Shown here: piece by piece, positions 1-10,210 of the stretch
How positions within the stretch are numbered: the first letter of the stretch is position 1
Layout: every line of letters starts with the position of its first letter
Assembly (NCBI GenBank): GCA_014058105.1
Contig: JACGCM010002894.1
Span: 2,045,455 to 2,109,454, forward strand
Length of the DNA stretch: 64,000 nucleotides
Origin: Kingdonia uniflora
Lineage: Eukaryota > Streptophyta > Magnoliopsida > Ranunculales > Circaeasteraceae
Direction: 5' to 3'
Translations under genes and position numbers: made by a program
Notes under the pieces: model-generated
What the model was told of the DNA's origin: nothing
Databases searched by the model: none
The model's input: only the letters and a program-made list of their open reading frames with translations

Positions 1-185
1 AATTGCAGTTAATATTACCTTCTACCAGTCAACCTTCTTTCCCCACATGCTGCCGACGTGCCACTCGTCAAATCGTATCGCCAACACAGACGATACGCAG
101 TCCCATGCGTCAAGATAGAGTGCGGAAGCCTGCAACGACAAAAAAGTAAAAACTTTGAGTTCACAAAGCAAAAAACTCAAAAAGT
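1..185. other. Partial 5S intergenic spacer at window start
   Basis: Spacer only. It opens inside the upstream promoter tract of a gene lying just outside the window and runs to the T-run of the first gene. Confidence 0.9.
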
Positions 186-304
186 AGGGTGTAGCACGAG
201 GACTTCACAGGAGGTCACCCATCCTAGTACTACTCTCGCCCAAGCTCGCTTAACTACAGAGTTCAGATGGGATCCGGTGCATTAGTGCTGGTATGATCGC
301 ACCC
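186..304 (-). rRNA. 5S rRNA: 5S rRNA gene
   Basis: Full length, 119 nt. Changes at nt 98 and 59 in the control region and at 119, 113, 111 near the 3' end. The next unit downstream on the plus strand is a near-identical 310-bp tandem copy. Confidence 0.93.
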
Positions 305-495
305 GTAAGCAATTGCAGTTAATATTACCTTCTACCAGTCAACCTTCTTTCCCCACATGCCGCCGACGTGCCACTCGTCAAATCGTATCGCCAACACAGA
401 CGATACGCAGTCCCATGCGTCAAGATAGAGTGCGGAAGCCTGCAACGACCAAAAAGTGAAAACTTTGAGTTCACAAAGCAAAAAACTCAAAAAGT

Positions 496-614
496 AGGGT
501 GTAGCACGAGGACTTCACAGGAGGTCACCCATCCTAGTACTACTCTCGCCCAAGCTCGCTTAACTACAGAGTTCAGATGGGATCCGGTGCATTAGTGCTT
601 GTATGATCGCATCC
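496..614 (-). rRNA. 5S rRNA: 5S rRNA gene
   Basis: Full length, 119 nt. Same changes as the 186-304 copy plus nt 15 and nt 3. Counterpart in the right block at 39260-39378. Confidence 0.93.
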
Positions 615-806
615 GTAAGCAATTGCAGTTAATATTATCTTCTACCAGTCCGCCTTCATCCCCAACTTGACCGCCGGCGTGCCGCTCGCCAAAGCGTGTC
701 GCCGAAACAAACGATACGCAGTCTCATGCGTTAAGATAGAGTGCAGAAGCCAGCAGCGGCCTATAAGTGAAAGCTTTGAGTTTACAAAAAAAAAAACATA
801 ATATGT

Positions 807-925
807 GGGGTGCAACACGAGGACTTCCCAGGAGGTCACCCATCCTAGTACTTCTCTCACCCAAGCACGCTTAACTGAGAAGTTCGGATGGGATCCAGTG
901 CATTAGTGCTGGAATGATCGCACCC
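807..925 (-). rRNA. 5S rRNA: 5S rRNA gene
   Basis: Full length, 119 nt. Control-region changes at nt 73, 67. Counterpart at 39534-39652. Confidence 0.94.
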
Positions 926-1117
926 GTAAGCAATTGCAATTATAAATACCTTCTACCAGTCCACCTTCTTACCCCACTTGACCGCCGACATGCCACTCGC
1001 CAAAACGTATCGTCCACGCAAACGATACGCAGTCCCATCCGTCAAGATAGAGTGCGGAAGCCAGCAACGGCCTATAAGTGAAAACTTTGAGTTGACAAAG
1101 CACAAACCTCTAAAAGT

Positions 1118-1236
1118 GGGGGGCAACACGAGGACTGCCCTGGAGGTTACCCATCCAAGTACTACTCTCGCCCAAGCACGCTTAATTGCTGAGTTCCGGT
1201 AGGATACGATGTATTAGTTCTGGTATGATCGCACCC
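1118..1236 (-). rRNA. 5S rRNA: 5S rRNA gene, diverged
   Basis: Full length, 119 nt, about 14 differences from consensus; control region changed at nt 96, 89, 80, 51. Counterpart at 39845-39963 shares most of them, so they predate the block duplication. Confidence 0.9.
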
Positions 1237-1428
1237 GTAAGCTACTGCATTTATTATTACCATCAACAAGTCCACTTTCCTCCCCCACTTGACCACCGCC
1301 GTGCCACTCGCCAAATCGTATCGCCCACACAAACGGTACGCAGTCCCATGTGTCAAGAATGAGTGCAGAAGCCAGCAATGACCTATAAGTAATAGCTTTG
1401 AGTTTATAAAACGCAAAACTCAAAAAGT

Positions 1429-1547
1429 GGGGTGCAACACGAGGACTTCTCAGGAGGTCACCCATCCTAGTACTACTCTCGCCCAAGCATGCTTGACTGC
1501 GGAGTTCAGATGGGATCCGACGCATTAGTGCTGGTATGATCGCAACC
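1429..1547 (-). rRNA. 5S rRNA: 5S rRNA gene
   Basis: Full length, 119 nt. Control-region changes at nt 98, 58, 53; nt 3 also changed. Counterpart at 40094-40212. Confidence 0.93.
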
Positions 1548-1739
1548 GTAATCAATTGTAGCTAATATTACCATCTACCAGTCCACATTCTTCCCCCACT
1601 TGACCACCGGCGTGCCACTCGCCAAATCGTGTCGCCCACACAAACGATACGCAGTCCCATGCGTCAAGATAGAGGTTGGAAGCCGGCAACGGCCTATAAG
1701 TGAAAGCTTTGAGTTGACAAAACACAAAACTCAAAATGC

Positions 1740-1858
1740 GGGTTGCAACACGAGAACTTCCCCGGAGGTCACCCATCCTAGTACTATTCTCGCCCATGCA
1801 CGCTTGACTACGGAGTTCTGATGGGATCCGGTGCATTAGTGCTGGTATGACCACATCC
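1740..1858 (-). rRNA. 5S rRNA: 5S rRNA gene
   Basis: Full length, 119 nt. Control-region changes at nt 96, 72, 62, 53. Counterpart at 40405-40523. Confidence 0.93.
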
Positions 1859-2050
1859 GTAAGCAATTACAGTTAATATTACCCTCGACCAGTCCACCTT
1901 CTTCCCGTACTTGACCGCCGGCCTGCCACTCGTAAAAACGTATCGCCCAGACAAACGATACGCAGTCTCATGCGTCAAGATAGAGTGCGGTTGCCAGCAA
2001 CGGCTTATAAGTGAATGCTTTAAGTTGACAAAGTGCAAAACTCAAAAAGT

Positions 2051-2169
2051 AGGGAGCAAGGCGAGGTCTTCCCCGGATGTAACCCACCCTAGTACTACTC
2101 TCGCCAAAGAACGCTTAACTGCGGAGTTCTTATGGCATCTTGTATATTAGTGCTGGTATGATCGCACCC
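2051..2169 (-). rRNA. 5S rRNA: 5S rRNA gene, diverged
   Basis: Full length, 119 nt. C box changed at nt 96, 92, 89, 83; A-box edge at 64, 60. Counterpart at 40716-40834 shares all but nt 83. Confidence 0.9.
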
Positions 2170-2360
2170 GTAAGCAATTGCAGTTAATATTACCATCTAC
2201 CAGTCCGCCATCTTCCCCGCGTGACCGCCGGCGCGCCACTCGCCTAAGAGTATCGCCAACAAATATGATACGCAGTTCCATGCGTCAAGATAGTGTGCGG
2301 AAGCCAGCAGCGGCCTATAAGTGAAAGCTTCGAGTTGACAAAACACAAAACTCCAAAAGC

Positions 2361-2382
2361 GGGGTGCAACACGAGGACTTTC
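2361..2382 (-). pseudogene. 5S 3'-end remnant (22 nt)
   Basis: Only the last 22 nt of the RNA remain, fused directly to spacer sequence at the GACGATACG element. The same junction recurs at 41026-41047 and 63681-63702, so one ancestral deletion was amplified with the block. Confidence 0.9.
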
Positions 2383-2479
2383 GACGATACGCTGTCCCAT
2401 GCGTCAAGATAGTTTGCGGAAGCCAGCAACCCCCTATAAGTGAAAGCTTTGGGTTTACAAAACACAAAACACAAAAAGT

Positions 2480-2599
2480 GGGGTGCAACACGAGGACTTC
2501 CCAGGAAGTCACCAATCCTAGTACTACTCTCGCCCAATCACGCTTAACTACGGAGTTCTAATGGGATCCGGTACAATTAGTGCTGGTATGATCGCACCC
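2480..2599 (-). rRNA. 5S rRNA: 5S rRNA gene
   Basis: 120 nt: one extra base near nt 24/25. Control-region changes at nt 92, 85, 61. Counterpart with the same insertion at 41145-41264. Confidence 0.92.
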
Positions 2600-2788
2600 G
2601 TAAGCAATTGCAGTTAATATTTCCTTCTACCAGTACACCTTCTTCCCCCACTTGACTCCCGGTGTGCCACTCGCTAAAAGGAATAACCCAAACAGATGAT
2701 ACACAGTCCCATGAGTCAAGATTGAGTGCGGAAGCCAGCAGCGGCCTATAAGTGAAAGCTTTAAGTAGACAAAACACAAAACTCAAAA

Positions 2789-2820
2789 TCCGGTGCATTA
2801 GTACTGGTATGATCGCACCC
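2789..2820 (-). pseudogene. 5S 5'-end remnant at deletion scar (32 nt)
   Basis: Only RNA nt 1-32 remain, joined to downstream spacer. Comparison with the right block shows this is the scar of a 4446-bp deletion: left of the scar aligns to 41453, right of it aligns to 45900. Confidence 0.9.
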
Positions 2821-3012
2821 GCAAGCAATTGCAGTTAATATTACCTTCTACCAGTCCACCATCTTCCCCCAATTGACCGACGGCGTGCCACTCGCCAAAA
2901 CGTATCGCCCACACAAAAGATACGCAGTCCCATGCATCAAAATAGAGTGCGGAAGACAGTAATGTCCTATAAGTGAAAGCTTTGAGTCGACAAAACGCAA
3001 ACCTCAAAAAGT

Positions 3013-3131
3013 GGGGTGCAACACGGTGACTTTCCAGGGGGTCACCCATCCTAGTACTACTCACGCCCAAACACGGTTTACTGCGTAGTTCTGAAGGGAT
3101 CAGGTACATTAGTGCGGGTATGATAGCGCCC
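3013..3131 (-). rRNA. 5S rRNA: 5S rRNA gene
   Basis: Full length, 119 nt. Control-region changes at nt 93, 69, 61, 56, 53. Counterpart at 46124-46242. Confidence 0.92.
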
Positions 3132-3323
3132 GTAAGCAATTGCAGTTAATATTACCTTCTACCAGTCCGCCATCTTCCCACACTTGACCGCCGGCGGGCT
3201 AAATGCCAAAACGTATCGCTCACAAAAATTATACGCAGTCCCATGCGTCAAGACAGAGTGCGGAATCCCGCATCGGCCTATAAGTGAAAGCTTTGAGTTG
3301 ACAAAATACAAAACTCAAAAAGT

Positions 3324-3442
3324 GGGGTGCAACGCGTGGACTTCCCAGGAGGTCGCCCATCCTAGTACTACTCTCGACCAACCACGCTTAACTGCGGAGT
3401 TCTGATGGGATCCGATGCATTAGTGCTGGTATGATCGCAACC
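3324..3442 (-). rRNA. 5S rRNA: 5S rRNA gene
   Basis: Full length, 119 nt. Control-region changes at nt 88, 66, 61. Counterpart at 46435-46553. Confidence 0.94.
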
Positions 3443-3634
3443 GTAAGCAATTGCAATTAATATTACCTTCTACCTGACCACCTTCTTACCGCACTTAATC
3501 GCCGGTGTGCCACTCGCCAAAATGTATCGCCCACACAAACGATATGCAGTCACATGCGTCAAGATAGAGTTCGAAAGCCCGCAACGGCCTATATATGAAA
3601 GCTTTGAGTTAACAAAACCCAAAACCCAAAAAGT

Positions 3635-3752
3635 GGGTGTAACACGAGGACTTCCCAGGAGGTCACCCATCCAAGTACTACTCTCGCACAAGCACGCTTC
3701 ACTGCGGAGTTCTGATGGGATCCGGTGCATTATTGCCGGTATGATCGCACCC
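3635..3752 (-). rRNA. 5S rRNA: 5S rRNA gene
   Basis: 118 nt, one base short at the 3' end. Control-region changes at nt 80, 65, 53. Counterpart with the same shortening at 46746-46863. Confidence 0.92.
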
Positions 3753-3943
3753 GTAAGCAATTGCATTTAATTTTACCATCTACCAGTCCACCTTCTTTCC
3801 CCACTTGAATGTCGGCGTGCCACTCGCAAAACGAATCGACCACACAAACGATACGCGGTCCCATGCATCAAGATAGAGTGCGGAAGCCAGTAACGGCCAA
3901 TAAGTGAAAACTAAGAGTTAACAAAGCGCAAATCTCAAAAAGT

Positions 3944-4062
3944 TGGGTGTAACACGTGGACTTCACAAGAGGTCACCCATCCTAGTACTGCTCTTGCCCA
4001 AGTACGCTTAACTACAGAGTTCTGACGGGATCCGGTGCATTAGTAATGGTATGATCGCATCC
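3944..4062 (-). rRNA. 5S rRNA: 5S rRNA gene
   Basis: Full length, 119 nt. Control-region changes at nt 98, 95, 73, 68, 60. Counterpart at 47055-47173. Confidence 0.92.
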
Positions 4063-4254
4063 TTAAGCAATTGCAGTTAATATTACCTTCTACCAGTCTG
4101 CCTTCATCCCCCACTTGACTGCCGGCGTGCCACACGCCAAAACGTATCCCCCACACAAACGACACGCAGTCCCATGCGTCCAGATAGATTGCGGAAGCCA
4201 GCAACGGCCTTTAAGTGAAAGATTTGAGTTTACAAAACACAAAACACAAAAAGT

Positions 4255-4373
4255 GGGGTGCAACACGAGGACTTCCCAGGAGGTCATCCATCCTAGTACT
4301 ACTCTCTCCCAAACATGCTTAACTGCGGAGTTCTGATGGGATCCGGTGCATTAGTACTGGTATGATCGCACCC
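4255..4373 (-). rRNA. 5S rRNA: 5S rRNA gene
   Basis: Full length, 119 nt. Control-region changes at nt 87, 67, 61, 58. Counterpart at 47366-47484. Confidence 0.93.
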
Positions 4374-4566
4374 GTAAGCAATTGCTGTTAATATTAACTT
4401 CAACCAGTCCACCTTCTTCCCCTACTTGACCGCCGGCGTGCCACTCGCCAAAACATATCTCCCACAAAAACGATAGGCAGTAAAATGCGTCATGATAGAG
4501 TGTGGAAGCCCGCAACGGCCTACTAAGTGAAAGTTTTGAGTTGACAAAACACAAAACTCAAAAAGT

Positions 4567-4685
4567 AGGGTGCAACACGAGGACTTCCCTGGAGGTCATC
4601 CATCCTAGTACTACTCTCGCCCAAGCACGATTAACTACGGAGTTCTGATAGGATTCGGTTCATTAGTGCTGGTATGATCGCACCC
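4567..4685 (-). rRNA. 5S rRNA: 5S rRNA gene
   Basis: Full length, 119 nt. Control-region changes at nt 96, 87, 56. Counterpart at 47677-47795. Confidence 0.93.
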
Positions 4686-4884
4686 GTAAGCAATTGTATT
4701 TAATATTACCTTCTACCAGTCCACCTTCTTCCCCCACTTGACCGCCGGCGTGCCGCTCGCCAAAACGTATCGCCCACACAAGCGATACGCAGTCCCATGC
4801 ATCAAGATATAGTGCGGATGCCAGCAACGGCCTATAAGGGAAAGCTTTGAGTTTACAAAACACAAAACTCAGAACTCAAAAAGT

Positions 4885-4893
4885 GGGGTGCAA
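4885..4893 (-). pseudogene. 5S 3'-terminal stub (9 nt) in rearranged spacer
   Basis: The GGGGTGCAA end of a 5S gene is followed at once by spacer pieces, with two partial copies of the CCTATAAGT region before the next T-run. The same structure is at 47995-48003. Confidence 0.8.
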
Positions 4894-4985
4894 ACGATAC
4901 GCAACGTCCTATAAGTGGAAGCTCGCAACGGCCAATAAGTTAAAGCTTTGAGTTGACAAAACACAAAACTCAAAACTCAAAAAGT

Positions 4986-5104
4986 GGGGTGCAACACAGG
5001 GACTTCCCTTGAGGTCAACCATCCTTGTTCTACTCTCGTCCAAGCACGCATAACTGCGGAGTTCAGATGAGATCCGGTGCATTAGTGCTGGTATGATCGC
5101 ACCC
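4986..5104 (-). rRNA. 5S rRNA: 5S rRNA gene, diverged
   Basis: Full length, 119 nt. Control-region changes at nt 96, 95, 87, 79, 76, 66, 55. Counterpart at 48096-48214. Confidence 0.9.
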
Positions 5105-5296
5105 GTTAGTAATTGTATTTAATATTACCTTCTACCGGTCCACCTTTTACCCCCACTTGACCCCCGGCGTGCCATTTGCCAAGACGTATCTCCCACTCAG
5201 ACGATACGCACTCCCATTCGTCAAGATAGAGTGCGGAAGCCAGCAACGGCCTATAAGTGAAAGCTTTGAGTTGACAAAATACAAAACTCTAAAAGC

Positions 5297-5415
5297 TGGG
5301 TGCAACACGAGGACTTCCCAGGAGGTCACCCATCCTAGTACTACTCTCGCCCAAACACGCTTTACTGCGGAGTTCTGATGGGATCCGGTGAATTAGAGTT
5401 GGTATGATCGCACCC
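5297..5415 (-). rRNA. 5S rRNA: 5S rRNA gene
   Basis: Full length, 119 nt. Control-region changes only at nt 61, 53. Its counterpart at 48407-48508 has lost part of the C box. Confidence 0.94.
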
Positions 5416-5606
5416 GTAAGCAATTGAATTAATATTACGCTCTACCAATTCACGCTCTCCCCGCACTTGACCGCCGGTGTGCCACTCGCAAAAACCTATT
5501 GCCCACACAAACGACACGAAGTCCCATGCGTCAAGATAGAGTGCGGAAGCCCGCAACGGCCTATAAGTAAAAGCGTTGAGTTGACAAAACACAAAACTCA
5601 AAAAGA

Positions 5607-5725
5607 GGGGTACGGCACGAGGACTTACCAAGAGGTCACCCATGCTAGTACTACTCTCGTCCAAGCACACTTAACTGTGGAGTTCTGATGGGATCCAGTG
5701 CATTAGTGCTGGTATGATCGCACCC
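5607..5725 (-). rRNA. 5S rRNA: 5S rRNA gene
   Basis: Full length, 119 nt. Changes at nt 99, 95, 82, 66, 57. Counterpart at 48700-48818. Confidence 0.92.
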
Positions 5726-5917
5726 GTAAGCAATTACATTTAATATTACCTTTTACCAGTCCGCCTTCTTCCCCCACTTGACCGCCGACGTCCCACTCGC
5801 CAAAACGTATCGCCCAAACAAACGATACACATTCCCATGCGTCAAGAGAGAGTGCGGAAGCCAACAACTGCCTATAAGTGAAAGCTTTGAGTTGACAAAA
5901 GACCAAACTCAAAATGT

Positions 5918-6036
5918 AGGGTGCAACACGTGGACTTCCCAGGAGGTCACCCATCCTAGTACTACTCTCGCCTAAACACTCTTAACTGCGGAGTTCTGAT
6001 GGGATCCGGTGCATTATTGCTGGTATGATCGCACCC
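5918..6036 (-). rRNA. 5S rRNA: 5S rRNA gene
   Basis: Full length, 119 nt. Control-region changes at nt 64, 61, 57; C box intact. Counterpart at 49018-49136. Confidence 0.94.
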
Positions 6037-6228
6037 GTAAGCAATTGCATTTAATATTACCTTCAACCAGTCCACCTTCTTCCCGCACTTGAACGTCGGC
6101 GTGCTATTCGCCAATACGTATCGCCCACACAAACGATACGCAGTCCCATGCGTCAAGATAGAGTGCGGAAGCCAGCAACGGCCTATAAGTGAAAGCTCTG
6201 AGTTTACAAAACCCAAAACTCAAAAAGT

Positions 6229-6347
6229 GGGGTCCAACACGAGGACTTCCCAGGAGGTTACCCATCCTAGTACTACTCTCACAAATGCACGCTTAACTGC
6301 GGAGTTCTGATGGGATCCGTTGTATTAGTACTAGTATGATCGTACCC
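6229..6347 (-). rRNA. 5S rRNA: 5S rRNA gene
   Basis: Full length, 119 nt. Control-region changes at nt 89, 67, 65, 64, 62. Counterpart at 49336-49454. Confidence 0.92.
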
Positions 6348-6539
6348 ATAAGAAATTGCAGTTAATAATACATTCTACCAGTCCACCTTCTTACTGCACT
6401 TGACCGCCACCGTGCCCCTCGCAAAGACGTATCACCCACACAAACGATACGCAGTCCCATGCGCTAAGATAGTGTGCAGAATCCAGCAACGGCCTATAAG
6501 TAAAAGCTTTGAGTTAGCAAAACATAAAACTCAAAAAGT

Positions 6540-6658
6540 GGGGTGCAACACGAGGACTTCCCAGGAGGTCACCCATGCTAGTACTACTCTCGTCCAAGCA
6601 CGCTTAACGGCGGAGTTCTGATGAGATCCGGTGCATTAGTGCTGGTATGATCGCACCC
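6540..6658 (-). rRNA. 5S rRNA: 5S rRNA gene
   Basis: Full length, 119 nt. Control-region changes at nt 82, 66, 50. Counterpart at 49647-49765. Confidence 0.94.
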
Positions 6659-6850
6659 GTAAGTAATTGCATTTAATATTACCTTTTACCTGTCCACCTT
6701 CTACCCCCACTTAACCGCCGGCGTGCCACTCGCCAAAACGTATCGCCCAAATAAACGATACACAGTCCCATGTGTCAAGATAGAATGCAGAAGCCAGCAA
6801 CGGCCTATAAGTGAAAGCTTTGAGTTGATAAAACACAAAACTCAAAATGT

Positions 6851-6969
6851 CGGGTGCAACACGTGGACTTCCCAGGAGGTCACCCATCCTAGTACTACTC
6901 TCGCCCAAACACGCTTAACTGCGGAGTTCTGATGGGACCCGCTGCATTAGTGCCGGAATGATCGCACCC
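6851..6969 (-). rRNA. 5S rRNA: 5S rRNA gene
   Basis: Full length, 119 nt. Control region nearly consensus, one change at nt 61. Counterpart at 49958-50076. Confidence 0.95.
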
Positions 6970-7160
6970 GTAAGTAATTGTATTTAATATTTCCATCTTC
7001 AGTCCACCTTTTTCCCGCACTTGACCGCCGGCGTGCCATTCGCAAAAACGTATCGCTCACACAAACGATACGCAGTCCCATGCGTCAAGATAGAGTGCGG
7101 AAGCCAGCAACGGCCTATAAGTGAAAGCTCTGAGTTTACGTAACACAAAACTCAAAAAGT

Positions 7161-7279
7161 GTGGTGCAACACGAGAACTTCCCAGGAGGTAGCCCATCCT
7201 AGTACTACTCTCGCCCAAGCACGCTTAACTGCGGAGTTCTGATGGGATCCGGTGCATTAGTGCTGGTATGATCGCACCC
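7161..7279 (-). rRNA. 5S rRNA: 5S rRNA gene
   Basis: Full length, 119 nt. Control-region changes at nt 89, 88. Counterpart at 50268-50386 shares both. Confidence 0.95.
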
Positions 7280-7470
7280 GTAAGTAATTGCAGTTAATAT
7301 AAGCTTCTACCAGTCCACCTTCTTCCCCCACTTGACCGCCGGCGTGCCACACGCCAAAGCGTATCGCCCACACAAACGATACGTAGTCCCATGCGTTAAG
7401 ATAGTGTGCGGAAGCCAGCAACGGCCTATAAGTGAAACTTTGAGTTGACAAAGCACAAAACCCAAAAAGT

Positions 7471-7589
7471 GGGGTGCAACACGAGGACTTCCCCGGAGGT
7501 CATCCATCCTAGTACTACTCTCCCCCAAGCACGCTTAACTGCGGAGTTCCGATGGGATCCGGAGTATTAGTGCTGGTATGATCGCACCG
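7471..7589 (-). rRNA. 5S rRNA: 5S rRNA gene
   Basis: Full length, 119 nt. Control-region changes at nt 96, 87, 67; nt 1 is C instead of G. Upstream is scrambled (7590-7640) and lacks the normal spacer. Counterpart at 50578-50696. Confidence 0.92.
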
Positions 7590-7608
7590 GTATGGAATGG
7601 CAGGTAAT

Positions 7609-7640
7609 ATTAGTGCTGGTATGATCCGGTGCATTAGTGC
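7609..7640 (-). pseudogene. Scrambled 5S 5'-end fragments
   Basis: Two overlapping pieces of the RNA 5' quarter are joined (about nt 8-24, then about nt 17-31) and run straight into the AGTCCCAT part of the spacer. Upstream spacer elements are missing. The same scramble is at 50716-50746. Confidence 0.82.
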
Positions 7641-7734
7641 AGTCCCATACGTCAAGATAGAGTGCGGAAGGTCGCAACGGTCTATAAGTTAAAGCTTTAA
7701 GTTGACAACACACAAAACTCAAAATTCAAAAAGT

Positions 7735-7853
7735 GGGGTACAACACGGGGACTTCCCAGGAGGTCAACCATCCTAGTTCTACTCTCCCCAAAGCACGCCT
7801 AACTGCGGAGTTCAGATGGGTTCCGGTGCATTAGTGCTAGTATGATTGCACCC
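7735..7853 (-). rRNA. 5S rRNA: 5S rRNA gene
   Basis: Full length, 119 nt. Control-region changes at nt 87, 76, 67, 64, 55. Counterpart at 50842-50959. Confidence 0.92.
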
Positions 7854-8045
7854 GTAAGCAATTGCAGTTAATATTAGCTTCTACCAGTCCACCTTCTTCC
7901 CACATTTGACCGCCGGCGTCCCACTCGCCAAAACGTATCGCCCAAACACACGATACACAGTTCCATGCGTCAAGAGAGAGTGCGGAAGCCAACAACGGCC
8001 TATATGTGAAAGCTTTGAGTTGACAAAACACCAAACTCAAAATGT

Positions 8046-8164
8046 GGGGTGCAACACATGGACTTCCCAGGAGGTCACCCATCCTAGTTCTTCTCTCGCC
8101 CAAACACGCTTAACTGCGGAGCCCTGATGGGATCCGGTGCATTAGTGCTGGTATGATCGCACCC
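8046..8164 (-). rRNA. 5S rRNA: 5S rRNA gene
   Basis: Full length, 119 nt. Control-region changes at nt 76, 73, 61. The RNA 3' half matches the hybrid copy at 51152-51269. Confidence 0.94.
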
Positions 8165-8356
8165 ATAAGGAATTGCAGTTAATATTAGCTTCAACCAGTC
8201 AACCTTCTTCCCCCACTTGATCGCCGGCGTGCCACTCGCCAAAGCGTATCGCCCACACAAACGATACGCAGTCCCATGTGTCAAGATAGGGTGCGGAAGC
8301 CAGCAACTGCCAATAAGTGAAAGCTTTGAGTTGATAAAACACAAAACTCAAAATGT

Positions 8357-8474
8357 GGGGTGGAAAGCGTGGATTCTCAGGAAGTCGCCCATCCTACTAC
8401 TAATCTCGTCCAAACATGCTTAATTACAGAGTTCTGATGGGATCCCCTGCATTAGTGCTGGTATGATCGCAGCC
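8357..8474 (-). rRNA. 5S rRNA: 5S rRNA gene, diverged
   Basis: 118 nt, one base lost near nt 104. Control-region changes at nt 92, 88, 78, 72, 66, 61, 58, 51. No counterpart in the right block, where this unit is missing. Confidence 0.87.
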
Positions 8475-8666
8475 GTAAGCAATTGTATTTAATATTACAT
8501 TCTACCAGTCCACCTTCTTCCCGCACTTGACCGCCGTCGTGCCATTCGCCAAAACGCATCGCCCACTCAAACGATACGCAGTCCCATGTATCAAGATAGA
8601 GTGCGGAAGCCAGCAACGTCCTATAAATGATAGCTTTGAGTTTATAAAACACAAAACTCAAAAAGT

Positions 8667-8785
8667 GGGGTGCGACACGAGAACTTCCCCGGAGGTCGCC
8701 CATCCTAGTACTACTCTCTCCCAAACACGCTTAACTGCGGAGTTCTGATGGGATCCGTTGCAATAGTGCTGGTATGATCGCACCC
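8667..8785 (-). rRNA. 5S rRNA: 5S rRNA gene
   Basis: Full length, 119 nt. Control-region changes at nt 96, 88, 67, 61. The RNA 5' part and upstream spacer match the hybrid copy at 51152-51269. Confidence 0.92.
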
Positions 8786-8977
8786 ATAAGAAATTGAAGT
8801 TAATATTACCTTCTGACAGTCCACCATCTTCCCCCACTTGACCGCCGGCGCGCCACTCGCCAAAACGTAACGCCTACACAAACGATTCGCAGTCCCATGC
8901 ATCAAGATAGAGTGCGGAAGCCACCAACGGCCTATAAATGAAATCTTTGAGTTTATAAAACACAAAACTCAAAAAGT

Positions 8978-9096
8978 GGGGTGCGACAGGAGGACTTCCC
9001 CGGAGGTCATCTATCCTGGTACTAGTCTCGCCCAAACACGATTAACTTCGGATTTATGAAGGGATGCGTTCCATTAGTGCTGGTATGATCGCACCC
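8978..9096 (-). rRNA. 5S rRNA: 5S rRNA gene, diverged
   Basis: Full length, 119 nt. Control-region changes at nt 96, 87, 85, 79, 72, 61, 56. Counterpart at 51462-51580. Confidence 0.9.
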
Positions 9097-9227
9097 GTAG
9101 GCAATTGTAGTTAATATTACCTTCTACCTGTCCACCTTCTTCCCGCGCTTGACCGCCGGCGTGCCACTCGCCAAAATGTATTGCCCACACAAACGATACG
9201 CAGTCCCATGCGTCAAGACAAAGTGTC

Positions 9228-9283
9228 GTTAACTGCGGAGTTCTTATGGGATCCAGTGCATTAGTGCTGGTATGATTGCACCC
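9228..9283 (-). pseudogene. 5S 5'-half remnant (56 nt)
   Basis: RNA nt 1-56 remain, joined to the GTCAAGA part of the spacer, so the C box, intermediate element and T-run are gone. The identical junction is at 51712-51767. With its spacers it fills the gap 9097-9475. Confidence 0.9.
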
Positions 9284-9475
9284 GTAGGCAATTGTTGTTA
9301 ATATTACCTTCTACCTGTCCACCTTCTTCCCCCACTTAACCGCCGGCGTGCCACTCGCCAAAACGTATCGCCCAAACAAACGATACGCAGTCCCATGCGC
9401 TAAGATAGTGTGCGGAATCCAGCATCGGCCTATAAGTAAAAGCTTTGAGTTGACAAGACACAAAACTCAAAAAGT

Positions 9476-9594
9476 GGGGTGCAACACGAGGACTTCCCAG
9501 GAGGTCACCCATCCAAGTACTACTCTCGTCCAAGCACGCTTAACTGCGGAGTTCTGATGGGATCCGGTGCATTAGTGCTGGTATGATCGCACCC
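9476..9594 (-). rRNA. 5S rRNA: 5S rRNA gene
   Basis: Full length, 119 nt. Control-region changes at nt 80, 66. Counterparts at 52582-52700 and 53204-53322. Confidence 0.95.
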
Positions 9595-9786
9595 GTAAAC
9601 AATTGTATTTAATATTACCTTTTACCAGTCCACCTTCTTCCCCCACTTAACCGCCGGCGTGCCACTCGCCAAAACGTATCGCCCAAACAAACGACACACA
9701 GTCCGATGCGTCAAGATAGAGTGCGGTAGCTAGCAACGGCTTATAAGTGAAAGCTTTGAGTTGACAAAACGCAAAACTGAAAATGT

Positions 9787-9905
9787 GGGGTGCAACACAT
9801 GGACTTCCCAGGAGGTCGCCCATCCTAGTACTACTCGCGCCCAAACACACTTATCTGCGGAGTTCAGATGGGATCCGCTGCATTAGTGCTGGTAAGATCA
9901 CTCCC
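9787..9905 (-). rRNA. 5S rRNA: 5S rRNA gene
   Basis: Full length, 119 nt. Control-region changes at nt 88, 69, 61, 57, 52. Counterpart at 53515-53633. Confidence 0.92.
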
Positions 9906-10091
9906 GTAAGCAATGGCATTTAATATTACCTTCTACCAGTCCACCTTCTTCCCCTAATTGACTTTCGGCGTGTTACTCTCCAAAACGTATCACAAACGAT
10001 ACGCAGTCCCATGCATCAAGATAGTGTGCGGAAGCCACCAACGGCCTATAAGTGAAGGCTCTGAGTTTACAAATCACAAAACTCAAAAAGT

Positions 10092-10210
10092 GGGGTGCAC
10101 CACAAGGACTTCTCTGGAGGTCACCCATCCTAGTACTACTCTCGCCCAAGCACGATTAACTGCGGAGTTTTGATGGGATCTGGTGCATTAGTGCTGGTAT
10201 GATCGCACCC
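10092..10210 (-). rRNA. 5S rRNA: 5S rRNA gene
   Basis: Full length, 119 nt. Control-region changes at nt 98, 96, 56. Confidence 0.93.
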
